From a virus: a DNA stretch of 64,000 nt. The notes beneath the pieces are model-generated. The model was not told the DNA's origin and made no database searches. It saw nothing but the letters and a program-made list of their open reading frames with translations. The stretch is taken from positions 62,001 to 126,000 of the IMG/VR virus record IMGVR_UViG_3300027782_000029. One strand, 5' to 3'. Of this stretch, positions 32,048 to 40,121 are shown in pieces (the stretch's first letter is position 1; the number at the start of each line of letters is the position of its first letter). The position numbers and the translations under genes were made by a program.

Positions 32048-32581
32048 ATGAATGAAAATACACTAACCGATAAAGAGATTGCTCTATCTATTGCAACATT
32101 CTCCCGTGCATCTTGCGCTTACTTTACTTCTGCATCAATGTTAAATGCTAGTAAAGATTATAAGTTCGCTAACACTGGTGGAGTAAATTCTTGCTCTTCT
32201 TCACAGCGGGCTCCTGAACCTGGAAATCAACACATGCGTTGTGAGTTTCCTACACGTCAAAATACTTGTGTTATTTATTATCCAGATTTTACTATTTTAA
32301 AAAAGTCTGTTTCTGAAAATTCAACTGCGTTTTATCTTTCTCGATTCAAGACTAAAACATCTTCTTATTCATATAAGATTTATGATCAGTTTTCAAATGT
32401 TTATAATACATTTGATTATGTTGATTTGGAACTTGCTAATAACTCTTTAGATCAAGAAGTTATCGTATTTTATTATGCTCTTCTTGATGAGATGATGATT
32501 AAGTATCAAGATCAAGAAATCGATAGCGAAGATCAACCTTCTGCCGTTCCAGTATCTTTTATTAAGACGTTGGTACCATAA
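32048..32581 (+). CDS. Hypothetical protein of the Ubl region
   Basis: 177 residues with four cysteines, Ser/Tyr-rich, ending in an acidic stretch. It directly precedes the two E2-like paralogues. No motif recognised. Confidence 0.6.
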   Translation: MNENTLTDKEIALSIATFSRASCAYFTSASMLNASKDYKFANTGGVNSCSSSQRAPEPGNQHMRCEFPTRQNTCVIYYPDFTILKKSVSENSTAFYLSRFKTKTSSYSYKIYDQFSNVYNTFDYVDLELANNSLDQEVIVFYYALLDEMMIKYQDQEIDSEDQPSAVPVSFIKTLVP

Positions 32582-32582
32582 C

Positions 32583-33767
32583 ATGATGCGCTATTTTAAC
32601 TACTCTCTTTATAATAATCCTTATTTATTTAATTTGAATTACGTTAGTAGCACCAATGTAATGGATAACGTAATCCACCAATACACTACATCTCTTTACA
32701 ACCTTAATGCTGCTATTGCTAACAAGTCTAACTCTTTACTTGTTTTGGATAAAGACTACTCTCTTCTCCCTATGGCTGTTCGACATGTTTCTTCTGATTC
32801 TACATGCTATATAATTGAGCGTCCTCCTTTTCAAATCCCTGTAGATTTTTCTGTTTCTAAATCTTACAAGCATAGAAAAACTGTTAAAGCTTTAAACGAC
32901 GCTTATGTTTGGGTGCCTTGGAGTGTATCTAAGATTAGCGTTACAAATCACGGTATTCAATTTGAATTATACTTTAATGATAAGTCTATAGATTCTGTTT
33001 CAGACTATCTAATCCCTTGCTATTTTCCCAACTGTTCAAGTGGGGCTGTTTGCATGGGCCAAGATAGCCCTCAGTCTGCAGGTCTTACTCCTGACTCTTC
33101 TATCCTTGATCTTTATAATTTCTACTTTAATTCTTATTTTGCTGGTTGGAATTCAGATCTTGGAATTCAAGTTCAAGGCCTGGATTACTTTGATGATATT
33201 AAAGACGATTTAGTTTCTAATAAAAATGCTCCTAGTAATCTTGAAAGATTTATTGATACAAACGGATATCGTTTTACCAATACAGAAATTCATAAGAACT
33301 TTATTTATCTAATGTCTAAATTAGATTTAAATACTACCTTAGGTTTTGTTTCTCACCTTAAAAACCTTGCTGTTAAAAGACATGGCGATACAGGCTATCG
33401 TCACGAAGTACAGAATATTATTAAACATTCTAAGCCTTTTTCTTTGCCAGTAGAGGATTTTCTTCATAGCAATTCTTATTATTATATGAGACAGGTTCCT
33501 GGATTGTTAGAATCTTATGGTTATAAGAATGATTCCAAGAGCTTTTCAAGCATAAGAACTAATGTCACTATAACTAACTATCCTAATAGCGGTGACTTTA
33601 ACCTTCGTGCTCATATAGATAATCCTTTTATCATCTCTCAAGTTTATCTAAATCATTTTTCCAAGAAAGATGACACTACTTTTAATCATAATATTACTTT
33701 AGATTATTCTTTAATTGAACCATACATTGTACTTAACGATAGGCACTCTGATGTTAACGCCAACTGA
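32583..33767 (+). CDS. E2-like (PRTRC-B-like) paralogue 1
   Basis: 394 residues. Key pattern: IIERPPFQIP, then VWVPWSVSKI, a QFELYF strand, IPCYFPN-x2-SGAVCMG (conserved Cys about residue 157) and, 20 residues on, FYFNSYFAGWN. PRTRC protein B has the same order (W-P strand, P-F/Y-x-N, SG-x-VC-x-G, FF-x-SYF), and the prokaryotic E2-like family is defined by it; the Cys is the presumed thioester residue. The C-terminal ~200 residues are unassigned. It shares this core with the next gene and with 23905. Function by context: transfer of the Ubl. Homology is judged by eye. Confidence 0.6.
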   Translation: MMRYFNYSLYNNPYLFNLNYVSSTNVMDNVIHQYTTSLYNLNAAIANKSNSLLVLDKDYSLLPMAVRHVSSDSTCYIIERPPFQIPVDFSVSKSYKHRKTVKALNDAYVWVPWSVSKISVTNHGIQFELYFNDKSIDSVSDYLIPCYFPNCSSGAVCMGQDSPQSAGLTPDSSILDLYNFYFNSYFAGWNSDLGIQVQGLDYFDDIKDDLVSNKNAPSNLERFIDTNGYRFTNTEIHKNFIYLMSKLDLNTTLGFVSHLKNLAVKRHGDTGYRHEVQNIIKHSKPFSLPVEDFLHSNSYYYMRQVPGLLESYGYKNDSKSFSSIRTNVTITNYPNSGDFNLRAHIDNPFIISQVYLNHFSKKDDTTFNHNITLDYSLIEPYIVLNDRHSDVNAN

Positions 33768-35028
33768 TTTTATTTTTAACGATCTTTCTGATTCTGAAAA
33801 ACCAAACTTTATTGAGTGCGTTAATCCTCCTCATGATTCTAACGTTTGGCATGATCGTGGTGATAAGATTCCTAAATCTACTATTAAATATAAAAAGATT
33901 ATTGGAAGTACTGTTCAAGCTGGCGAACATGATTATTCTAATTATCTTAATTTCTTAAATTCATATATATCATGCCAAGATGTTAGTTCTCAAGAAGACA
34001 TATTTTTTCCTGGAGTTCGATACTTGTCTCATGGTCTAGTCGTATTTGAACGTCCTCCTTCCTATAAGGTTATTAATGTAAGTCAAGACGGCAAAGATAG
34101 TATTGACGAAGATACTCTTCAAGTTGAATATTATCTACCTATTCCTTGGCAAGTTTATATCGCAATGTACAATCCAAAAGATATGCGTTTAACTTCTGTA
34201 AGAATGTACTTTACTAAGACTTCTTTGTTTGACAAAAACCAAACAGTTTATGCTCCTCCAATCTTTAACTTCTTTGGTAGTGGTGCACTTTGTAGACCTT
34301 TCTTTGAGAGTATTGATGATATTGAAAAGTATCCAAGAAGTATTTCTGGAGTTATGGCTTCTGCTTATGACTGGGTTTGGAATAGTGGATTTAACTTTGA
34401 TATAACCGAGAACTTAGCAGAGATGATTTACACTAATAAGTATGAACAGTTTGAACAATACCTCAAGACCGATGCTTCTAAAGTTTCATATCAATTCTTA
34501 AAAGATCATCCCATTAATCAGATAGGATCAAGCTTACATAGACGTCATTCTGGAGCTCTCTTGTCTGCTTGGGAACAGGTTCCTTTAGAGCATGTTTCTT
34601 CTATCAATTGGACTAATTACAGCATTTCTGATTTTATGTTTCAAGAATTTGATTACACTAATATGCGAGATGAGTTCTTTGATCAATATATTCAAGATAA
34701 TAATATAACTATAGCTGAAGAGTCAGAGTATGACTTTCATTGTGATAGCGGATGCGATTGTGAATGTAATGATCCCGACTGTTCATGCTGCGATGGTTGC
34801 GGTTGTGAACCTGAAGATTCTTCATTGACTAGAGATAATCTTTACCGTTCATCTGCTTTTAAAAGATATATCATTGATAAGTCTAGAAATACTGAAAAGA
34901 CTTTAGACTTAGCTATTTCTAAATCTATTGAATTTTTGAGAACAAATAGAATTGCTCAATCTCCTATTGCTCCTTCTTCTCTTAATTACCATATTGACAA
35001 TCTTCTAGATTCTCATTTTCCTGCTTGA
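33751..35028 (+). CDS. E2-like (PRTRC-B-like) paralogue 2 with cysteine-rich insert
   Basis: 425 residues from the ATG at 33751 (17-nt overlap with paralogue 1). The core repeats the pattern: VFERPPSYKV, YYLPIPWQVYI, VRMYFTK, PPIFNFFGSGALCRP with the conserved Cys near residue 181, then DWVWNSGF. Between about residues 330 and 352 lies a dense cluster of ten cysteines (CDSGCDCEC...CSCCDGCGC) flanked by acidic residues, absent from paralogue 1. It is probably a multi-metal or disulfide knot. The promoter of the next operon overlaps its stop codon. Confidence 0.6.
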   Translation: MLTPTDFIFNDLSDSEKPNFIECVNPPHDSNVWHDRGDKIPKSTIKYKKIIGSTVQAGEHDYSNYLNFLNSYISCQDVSSQEDIFFPGVRYLSHGLVVFERPPSYKVINVSQDGKDSIDEDTLQVEYYLPIPWQVYIAMYNPKDMRLTSVRMYFTKTSLFDKNQTVYAPPIFNFFGSGALCRPFFESIDDIEKYPRSISGVMASAYDWVWNSGFNFDITENLAEMIYTNKYEQFEQYLKTDASKVSYQFLKDHPINQIGSSLHRRHSGALLSAWEQVPLEHVSSINWTNYSISDFMFQEFDYTNMRDEFFDQYIQDNNITIAEESEYDFHCDSGCDCECNDPDCSCCDGCGCEPEDSSLTRDNLYRSSAFKRYIIDKSRNTEKTLDLAISKSIEFLRTNRIAQSPIAPSSLNYHIDNLLDSHFPA

Positions 35029-35053
35029 TATTTCTTCTCCATTTTGGTAATAT
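35025..35053 (+). promoter_or_regulatory. Promoter for the HTH-SSB-UDG operon
   Basis: TTGATA (35025-35030), 17-bp spacer, TAATAT (35048-35053), 34 bp before the ATG at 35087. The -35 overlaps the stop codon of the upstream gene. Confidence 0.6.
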
Positions 35054-35086
35054 ATACTTATATAAACTTTAAAAAAGGTATTTAAA

Positions 35087-35401
35087 ATGGCTAAAAACCT
35101 CAAATCTTCTCAACCTGTATTTAATAGATCAGAGGTTGCTAAGATACTAAACATTTCTACTTTAACTATTGCTAATAGGGAAAAGAATAAGAAATATCCA
35201 GAACCAAAAAGAGATTTAAATAATTATAGAATTTATACAATTAATGATCTTTTAAATCTTCAACTATTGACATACGATCATATTGATCCGAAACCTGTCA
35301 TATCTGTATTGTATGACAAGGGTTATAAAGACTCAAAGTTTTTAGCAGAAATTATAGACGACGCTTTGTCGAGTAGGGTAAATTCAAATGTCAAAAGATA
35401 A
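35087..35401 (+). CDS. MerR/excisionase-like HTH protein
   Basis: 104 residues. Residues ~12-45 (FNRSEVAKILNISTLTIANREKN) form a MerR-type winged HTH entry, with YRIYTINDLLNLQ as the wing. Excisionases and small MerR-like regulators share this fold. RBS AAAAAAGG. It heads an operon with SSB and a UDG-like protein, so it may regulate replication genes. Overlaps the next gene by 14 nt. Confidence 0.7.
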   Translation: MAKNLKSSQPVFNRSEVAKILNISTLTIANREKNKKYPEPKRDLNNYRIYTINDLLNLQLLTYDHIDPKPVISVLYDKGYKDSKFLAEIIDDALSSRVNSNVKR

Positions 35402-35630
35402 CTTATTTAATATTGACGAGCAACGAGAAACTCAAGACCCTGGTTTGGTCGACGAGATAAGTGACTACGTTTCTACTGATATCATAACAGACCTTAAGAC
35501 TGGAATATATAATCTATTCTTAAGTATGATTGATCACCTAATAGTGACACATGGTCCAGTAGAAGCTGTTAATATATCTACATCCTTCTTGGATGAAATA
35601 TCAAATACCTTTAAAAAAACAACTGAATAG
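35388..35630 (+). CDS. Hypothetical protein
   Basis: 80 residues, acidic, two predicted helices. Located between the HTH gene and SSB. Not recognised. Confidence 0.55.
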   Translation: MSKDNLFNIDEQRETQDPGLVDEISDYVSTDIITDLKTGIYNLFLSMIDHLIVTHGPVEAVNISTSFLDEISNTFKKTTE

Positions 35631-35646
35631 AAAGTAACAAAATAAA

Positions 35647-36081
35647 ATGATTGATCCACGTAATACAATTATATTATCTGCAGGACTCATTGCTGAGCCT
35701 GAACTGATAGCCAACGGCAACATAGCTAAGCTTCGTATTGCTGTAGACTATGCTGGCAGTGAAAAAGGAGCTGGACCATCCAGTGGTTACTTTGATGTAG
35801 TCTACTACCTTAAGGACGGTTCTGAGTTTTCTTCTAAAAATGCAATGTTCTTGTCCAAGCAGATTACTGAATCAAAGATGAAAAAAGGATCTCAGATTCA
35901 AATAGTTGGACGCTTGATTCAAGAGCGTTGGCAGCAAGATGGCGGAAATCGCTCTAAGGTTGTTATTGTAGCTGAAGCTGTAACATATGCTGGCTCTTCT
36001 TTCCAGAAGTCAGGTGACTCTTCTGCTCCAGCAACTGCAGCTAAGTCAGAATCTTCTTTCTCCGTTCCGGATGAATTCTGA
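35647..36081 (+). CDS. ssb: Single-stranded DNA-binding protein (SSB)
   Basis: 144 residues. OB-fold SSB pattern: an N-terminal strand with GLIAEPEL, NIAKLRIAVD, a central YFDVVYYL strand, KGSQIQIVGRLIQERW and a final VVIVAEAVTY strand. A Ser/Ala-rich disordered linker follows, ending in the acidic-aromatic tip VPDEF, the usual partner-binding tail. It protects ssDNA in phage replication and recombination. The UDG-like gene starts within its last 11 nt. Confidence 0.9.
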   Translation: MIDPRNTIILSAGLIAEPELIANGNIAKLRIAVDYAGSEKGAGPSSGYFDVVYYLKDGSEFSSKNAMFLSKQITESKMKKGSQIQIVGRLIQERWQQDGGNRSKVVIVAEAVTYAGSSFQKSGDSSAPATAAKSESSFSVPDEF

Positions 36082-36823
36082 GTTTGATTCTTCTTTTGTA
36101 GATAAGCTAATAGAAGAAGCTTTAGACAATACCGTAAAGCCAGTTGATCGTACTTATGGTCAACTCGGCTTTATGGAGTCTGAAGTAGTGTCTTCCATTT
36201 TCAATGCTTTAGATTCCAAAATACCAAACGCTACCTTTTTACAGGTAGTTCAAGATGCGCGTATTTCTTCAATAGCTTCTTCTAACAATTTGAAGATAAC
36301 TGATTTACATACTGTTACTCATAATTGTAGAAAGTGTGCTTTTGCTAGCCAAACTCCTCTTCTACCAAAATGGAATGTTAATAACCCAGACATATTGTTC
36401 ATAGTTGAATCTTCTTCTATGGATCAACAAGCTTCTGCTTTGTTTGTTTCTACTTTGAAAGAATCTGGATTTACTTCAGATAAGGCTTGTCTTACTTATT
36501 TATTGCGTTGTCCTACTAAAGATATTCAACAGCAATACATAGACAATTGCGTTAACTATCTTCATAACGAGATACAGATTATGAACCCTAAGCTAATATG
36601 CACTGTTGGAGCTACTACTTTGTCTGCTCTCTTAGGCATTGATGCTAAAATTAAAGACTATAAGAATAAAATAACTTGGCTTGGGTCTTGGCCAATACTA
36701 CCACTATATTCTTTAAACTATGTATTAAAAGCCGGCGATTCGGCCATTCAGTCTTTTCAGGCTGATATGAAACAAGCGTACCAATTCTGTTATAAAAAGG
36801 CAGCACAAAATGACACAGACTGA
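36071..36823 (+). CDS. Uracil-DNA glycosylase family 4-like protein, probably inactive
   Basis: 250 residues from the ATG at 36071. CRKC (about residue 79), a Cys in LLRC and a Cys in DNCVNY match the four [4Fe-4S] ligands of family 4 UDGs, and NPKLICTVGATTLSALLG is a typical family strand-helix. However, motif A, normally GEAPG, reads VESSS, and the usual HPS motif near the C-terminus reads LYSLNY, lacking the catalytic His. It may therefore be a DNA-binding or structural derivative, perhaps protecting or reading modified DNA. Overlap with SSB suggests functional linkage. Confidence 0.65.
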   Translation: MNSEFDSSFVDKLIEEALDNTVKPVDRTYGQLGFMESEVVSSIFNALDSKIPNATFLQVVQDARISSIASSNNLKITDLHTVTHNCRKCAFASQTPLLPKWNVNNPDILFIVESSSMDQQASALFVSTLKESGFTSDKACLTYLLRCPTKDIQQQYIDNCVNYLHNEIQIMNPKLICTVGATTLSALLGIDAKIKDYKNKITWLGSWPILPLYSLNYVLKAGDSAIQSFQADMKQAYQFCYKKAAQNDTD

Positions 36824-37196
36824 TATTTGGTCAGATATATATATTGCAGATATTTCAGATGATGAAATGAATTCATTTAGGAATATTGTAATATCTGACA
36901 TAAAAGGACAAGCTTCAGAAGAAGATAAAACTATTTTAAATAATAATCTTCAAATCTGGAACTACAATCTTCAAGCTCTTCGCAGAGATATGGAGCTACA
37001 ACTAAGTTGTCAAAAAGCAAAGACTAAGATGCAGATTCGTAATCTCAATAATTCAGATTCAAATGAACTTGAAGAGATTAACAATTTTCTTATGGAACAA
37101 GAGAAATGGCGAATGTCCGCTTTGAAGTTTTTATCTAATATAGAAAAAAAATCATTGTACGTTAAGATAATGATTTCTCAAACTCCTATTGACTAG
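36810..37196 (+). CDS. Hypothetical helical protein
   Basis: 128 residues, highly charged, predicted long helices with coiled-coil tendency. Overlaps the UDG-like gene by 14 nt. Not recognised. Confidence 0.6.
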   Translation: MTQTDIWSDIYIADISDDEMNSFRNIVISDIKGQASEEDKTILNNNLQIWNYNLQALRRDMELQLSCQKAKTKMQIRNLNNSDSNELEEINNFLMEQEKWRMSALKFLSNIEKKSLYVKIMISQTPID

Positions 37197-37223
37197 TATT
37201 CTTTTTATTGATAGGATGTATTT

Positions 37224-37667
37224 GTGCTGATAACTATTGAAAATTTTGATAAATTTCAACCTTCAATGTCTGAAGAAGAATCATATCATTTTTTAAAATT
37301 CTATCAAGGATACAAAAAGTGGTTTGTTTATAATTCAGATGAAGTAGGCGTAGAGCAAGCAACTGCATTAATAGATTTTTTCTCTCAGTTTCATGGAAAG
37401 ATCCCCTTTCCTAATAGTGTTTTAGAAAAAGAATCTTATTGGTCAAATACTCCACTAGGTATATTTAAATACAGAATGCTGGATGATGGATCTTATACTT
37501 TAGTTAATCACTACAAGAATATCTCTGGGTATTTAGTTCAAGGTTTGTATTGGCAGAATGGTTTCTTTTATTTTATAAAAGACGAAACAAAAATTATTCA
37601 ACTTAAACTTTTTGTTGATGAAAATACTTTTTACGAAAAACAATACCCTGATATACTATCTAGATAA
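37224..37667 (+). CDS. Hypothetical protein
   Basis: 147 residues, GTG start with AGGATG upstream. Aromatic-rich (Tyr, Phe, Trp), mixed alpha/beta, acidic. tRNA-Arg follows 12 bp after the stop. Not recognised. Confidence 0.6.
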   Translation: MLITIENFDKFQPSMSEEESYHFLKFYQGYKKWFVYNSDEVGVEQATALIDFFSQFHGKIPFPNSVLEKESYWSNTPLGIFKYRMLDDGSYTLVNHYKNISGYLVQGLYWQNGFFYFIKDETKIIQLKLFVDENTFYEKQYPDILSR

Positions 37668-37679
37668 ATAAGACTTCTA

Positions 37680-37751
37680 GCCTCTATAGTTAAATGGATA
37701 TAACAAGAAACTTCTAATTTCTCGTTCTAGGTTCGATTCCTAGTGGAGGTA
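37680..37751 (+). tRNA. tRNA-Arg (anticodon UCU)
   Basis: Acceptor GCCTCTA (37680-37686)/TGGAGGT (37744-37750) with two G-U pairs. Anticodon TCT at 37713-37715 in loop CTTCTAA; T-arm CTAGG-TTCGATT-CCTAG; discriminator A; no CCA encoded. It reads AGA/AGG, favoured Arg codons in low-GC phage genes. Confidence 0.93.
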
Positions 37752-37800
37752 CTACATCTTCAAGAACCCGTATAAAAATCAATAACCAGAAAGAATTGAT

Positions 37801-38139
37801 ATGTCAAAAGAACATCCAGTTATACCAGTAGATAAAAAGGAACTAGTTGAAGTCTATATGGCTTTAGAAGTTACTGACTGCTATCATATGGATGAGCTTT
37901 TTATGGCTGTTGCTACTGTTCTTTCTTTGTTGCAGACTAAAAAAGTAAAACTTATTCATTCTGAAATTGAAATTATAGATCCTGAAACTGGTGAACTAAA
38001 GTATGCGAATCAACCTTTAATGACTTGTTCTCCTACTCTTCGTGGAACAGAAGATGTTGTTTGGGGTGTCAATCATCAAGGTCAAGTTCTTACTGAAGAC
38101 AATCTCGTTGCTTATGATGTTAAGGATGATTTTAAATGA
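37801..38139 (+). CDS. Hypothetical protein
   Basis: 112 residues, acidic, helical N-terminal half and strand-rich C-terminal half. RBS AGAAAG. ATGA overlap with the KTSC gene. Not recognised. Confidence 0.55.
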   Translation: MSKEHPVIPVDKKELVEVYMALEVTDCYHMDELFMAVATVLSLLQTKKVKLIHSEIEIIDPETGELKYANQPLMTCSPTLRGTEDVVWGVNHQGQVLTEDNLVAYDVKDDFK

Positions 38140-38399
38140 CAACTGTTCGGAAACCAATATACACTAACTCTCCACTAGATAGTTCTTTTATCATTAAAGT
38201 TTCTTGGTATGAAGATGCTGAAGTTTTAATGGTTACCTTTAACACAGGATCAATCTGGACATATAATGAAGTTCCATTTGAAATATATTCTGCTCTAGTA
38301 AAGGCACATTCTCATGGTAAATTCTTTAATGCAAACATTAGGAATATCTATAGTGGCAACCGTGTTGGTTACTTTATCCCTGATCTTTTGGAAGTTTAA
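38136..38399 (+). CDS. KTSC-domain protein
   Basis: 87 residues. SSFIIKVSWYEDAEVLMVTFNTGSIWTY-N-EVP and ALVKAHSHGKFFNANIRNIY fit the KTSC domain, a small alpha/beta domain found in phage proteins and in some lysyl-tRNA synthetases. Molecular role unknown. An in-frame CGG at 38148 (followed by A) is read as Arg. Confidence 0.75.
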   Translation: MTTVRKPIYTNSPLDSSFIIKVSWYEDAEVLMVTFNTGSIWTYNEVPFEIYSALVKAHSHGKFFNANIRNIYSGNRVGYFIPDLLEV

Positions 38400-38554
38400 T
38401 GTCTAGAAGAAATAAGAGAAACAAAAAGTCTACCAATAAGTACAACTACGATAATCCTCACTATCGTAGCTATAATAAAATTGCCACCCCTAAAGACGTC
38501 TCTCAGATAGCTTTTAAAGTATTTGGCTCTCTTTACTATACTCCTAATAAATAG
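38399..38554 (+). CDS. Small basic protein
   Basis: 51 residues. The N-terminal 14 are almost all Arg/Lys/Asn/Ser (SRRNKRNKKS), then Tyr/Asn-rich. Start overlaps the KTSC stop (TAATG). Likely nucleic-acid binding. Short, but well placed. Confidence 0.5.
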   Translation: MSRRNKRNKKSTNKYNYDNPHYRSYNKIATPKDVSQIAFKVFGSLYYTPNK

Positions 38555-38583
38555 TTGTATTCCTCTGTCATTTACGGTATAAT
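38555..38583 (+). promoter_or_regulatory. Promoter for the proteasome-like gene
   Basis: TTGTAT (38555-38560), 17-bp spacer, TATAAT (38578-38583), 32 bp before the ATG at 38616, which has RBS AAAGGG. This gives the protease its own control. Confidence 0.7.
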
Positions 38584-38615
38584 ATTTTATAATTTCATTC
38601 TGTAAAGGGCTTTAG

Positions 38616-39230
38616 ATGACTACAATTATTGCGATTCAGGGAGATGGTTTTGCAGCAGTTTCTGTAGACTCTAGAATCTCTACTATAGATGATGGCGGTT
38701 TTGCTTCACAGATCACAACACTAGGCCCTGGATCTTGCAAGGTTGCTAAGAATGGAAAGTACTTGTTGGGTGCTGCTGGAGACATGAGAGCAATTAACAT
38801 TCTTCATCATGCATTTCAACCACCTATTCCTCCACCGGGAACTAAAGGTTCTAAGTTAGATCAGTTTATAACTACTAAGTTTATACCTTCACTGCGTGCT
38901 TGTTTTGAGAATCAAGGCTATGCAGCTCCAGAAACAGACACCTCTTCTCATATAGCAGAACACGCTTCTACTATCCTTGTTGTAATCGATGGTTGTATTT
39001 ACGTTGTTGACGGAGACTACTCTTGGACCTCAGACAACAGTAGGGTATATGCTCTTGGTACTGGATCTTCTTATGCTCTTGGAGCAATGAGTGCTATTAT
39101 GTCTAATAAGTCAGAGATAAAACCTACTCAAGCAAAGACTATGACATTAAAAGCTTTAAAGATTGCTTCCACTTTTGATCCATACACTGGTGGACCATTC
39201 GTTACTTTTATACAAGAAGAAGAAAAATAA
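38616..39230 (+). CDS. Proteasome beta/HslV-like Ntn hydrolase
   Basis: 204 residues. After Met the chain starts with Thr (TTIIAIQGDGFAAVSVDSR). Counting from that Thr as residue 1, Asp falls at 17 and Arg at 19, as in proteasome beta subunits and HslV. A Lys in GSCKVAKNGKYLLGAAGD takes the Lys33 place, and GTGSSYALGA matches the Gly-Ser region after strand S7. Such proteins form peptidase rings whose N-terminal Thr is nucleophile; single Met removal would expose it. A ring ATPase is needed; the AAA+ protein at 28537 is a candidate, but no docking motif is visible. Phage HslV-like proteins are known; the co-occurrence with a Ubl pathway is notable. Confidence 0.82.
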   Translation: MTTIIAIQGDGFAAVSVDSRISTIDDGGFASQITTLGPGSCKVAKNGKYLLGAAGDMRAINILHHAFQPPIPPPGTKGSKLDQFITTKFIPSLRACFENQGYAAPETDTSSHIAEHASTILVVIDGCIYVVDGDYSWTSDNSRVYALGTGSSYALGAMSAIMSNKSEIKPTQAKTMTLKALKIASTFDPYTGGPFVTFIQEEEK

Positions 39231-39243
39231 TTTAAGGAGTTTC

Positions 39244-39564
39244 ATGATATCTGCATCTTGGCCTATGCCAAAATCCTACACTGCTCCCGTAAAAGAAATT
39301 TCTGAACAAGATTCTAGAATCAAAACTGCTATAGATGATTTTCAGAAAAAAGGAAAGTTAAAAGATCTTTCTGAATCTGAAAAAACTTTTCTACAAGAAT
39401 GTCTTAGTCAAGCTATGAATGAATTAGCTTCAAAGATTTTAATTAAATCTCTTATTCAAAATGTTAAAGGTGATATTATTACTCATGATTTAGATGATGT
39501 TTATGCGCCACAAGGACAAATTCCTTTTCCTCAGCCTTCCCTTTTTGGTAATTCTTCCCTATGA
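39244..39564 (+). CDS. Hypothetical protein
   Basis: 106 residues from the ATG at 39244 (RBS AAGGAG); an earlier in-frame start lies inside the peptidase gene. Helical centre, Pro-rich C-terminus. ATGA overlap with the next gene. Possibly a partner of the peptidase; not recognised. Confidence 0.6.
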   Translation: MISASWPMPKSYTAPVKEISEQDSRIKTAIDDFQKKGKLKDLSESEKTFLQECLSQAMNELASKILIKSLIQNVKGDIITHDLDDVYAPQGQIPFPQPSLFGNSSL

Positions 39565-39737
39565 ATATCAACGACCTTGAACCTACATGCATCATAGATG
39601 AAGACTGGAATCTTGACCTGTCTCACGGTCTAGACGCAGATTATCTTGTTACTGGAGAAGCTATAAAAATGTTAGTTGATCATATTAACTATATGCACGT
39701 TCTTATAGAGAATTGCCCAGGAGCTAAACATGACTGA
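39561..39737 (+). CDS. Hypothetical small acidic protein
   Basis: 58 residues, acidic, two cysteines. Linked to both neighbours by short overlaps (ATGA; 8 nt). Not recognised. Confidence 0.5.
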   Translation: MNINDLEPTCIIDEDWNLDLSHGLDADYLVTGEAIKMLVDHINYMHVLIENCPGAKHD

Positions 39738-39933
39738 TCCAGACAAGACCTCTATAGAGAATGATTTATTCTTAATGTTTAAAGCTAACTTGATGGATGT
39801 AACAATTCGTGAAGATGGGGAGTGGCTTTACTCTGCTAGTGAATATTCTAAAACTCTTACTCCTGAACAGCTTGACTATATCTTGGTAAATCTAGATAAC
39901 TATCAAGACTTTGGTAATTATGAATCAGATTGA
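39730..39933 (+). CDS. Hypothetical small acidic protein
   Basis: 67 residues, Asp/Glu/Tyr-rich, predicted helical. Overlaps both neighbours. Not recognised. Confidence 0.55.
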   Translation: MTDPDKTSIENDLFLMFKANLMDVTIREDGEWLYSASEYSKTLTPEQLDYILVNLDNYQDFGNYESD

Positions 39934-40111
39934 AAGACTTCGTAACGAAGCTGAAGAAGCATGGCAAAACATGGATGCTGCAGACTATAGATTGTGGTTT
40001 AGTGAATACGCTGAAGCAGGAAATCTAATCAGCGAGAACGCAAACACTTCATCTGAAAAAGAAGAAATGTTTATACAAGAGTACATAGAATATAACTTCG
40101 TTAAAGAATAG
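39920..40111 (+). CDS. Hypothetical small acidic protein
   Basis: 63 residues from the ATG at 39920, helical (MNQIERLRNEAEEAWQ). 14-nt overlap upstream. Not recognised. Confidence 0.5.
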   Translation: MNQIERLRNEAEEAWQNMDAADYRLWFSEYAEAGNLISENANTSSEKEEMFIQEYIEYNFVKE

Positions 40112-40121
40112 CTTACACATT

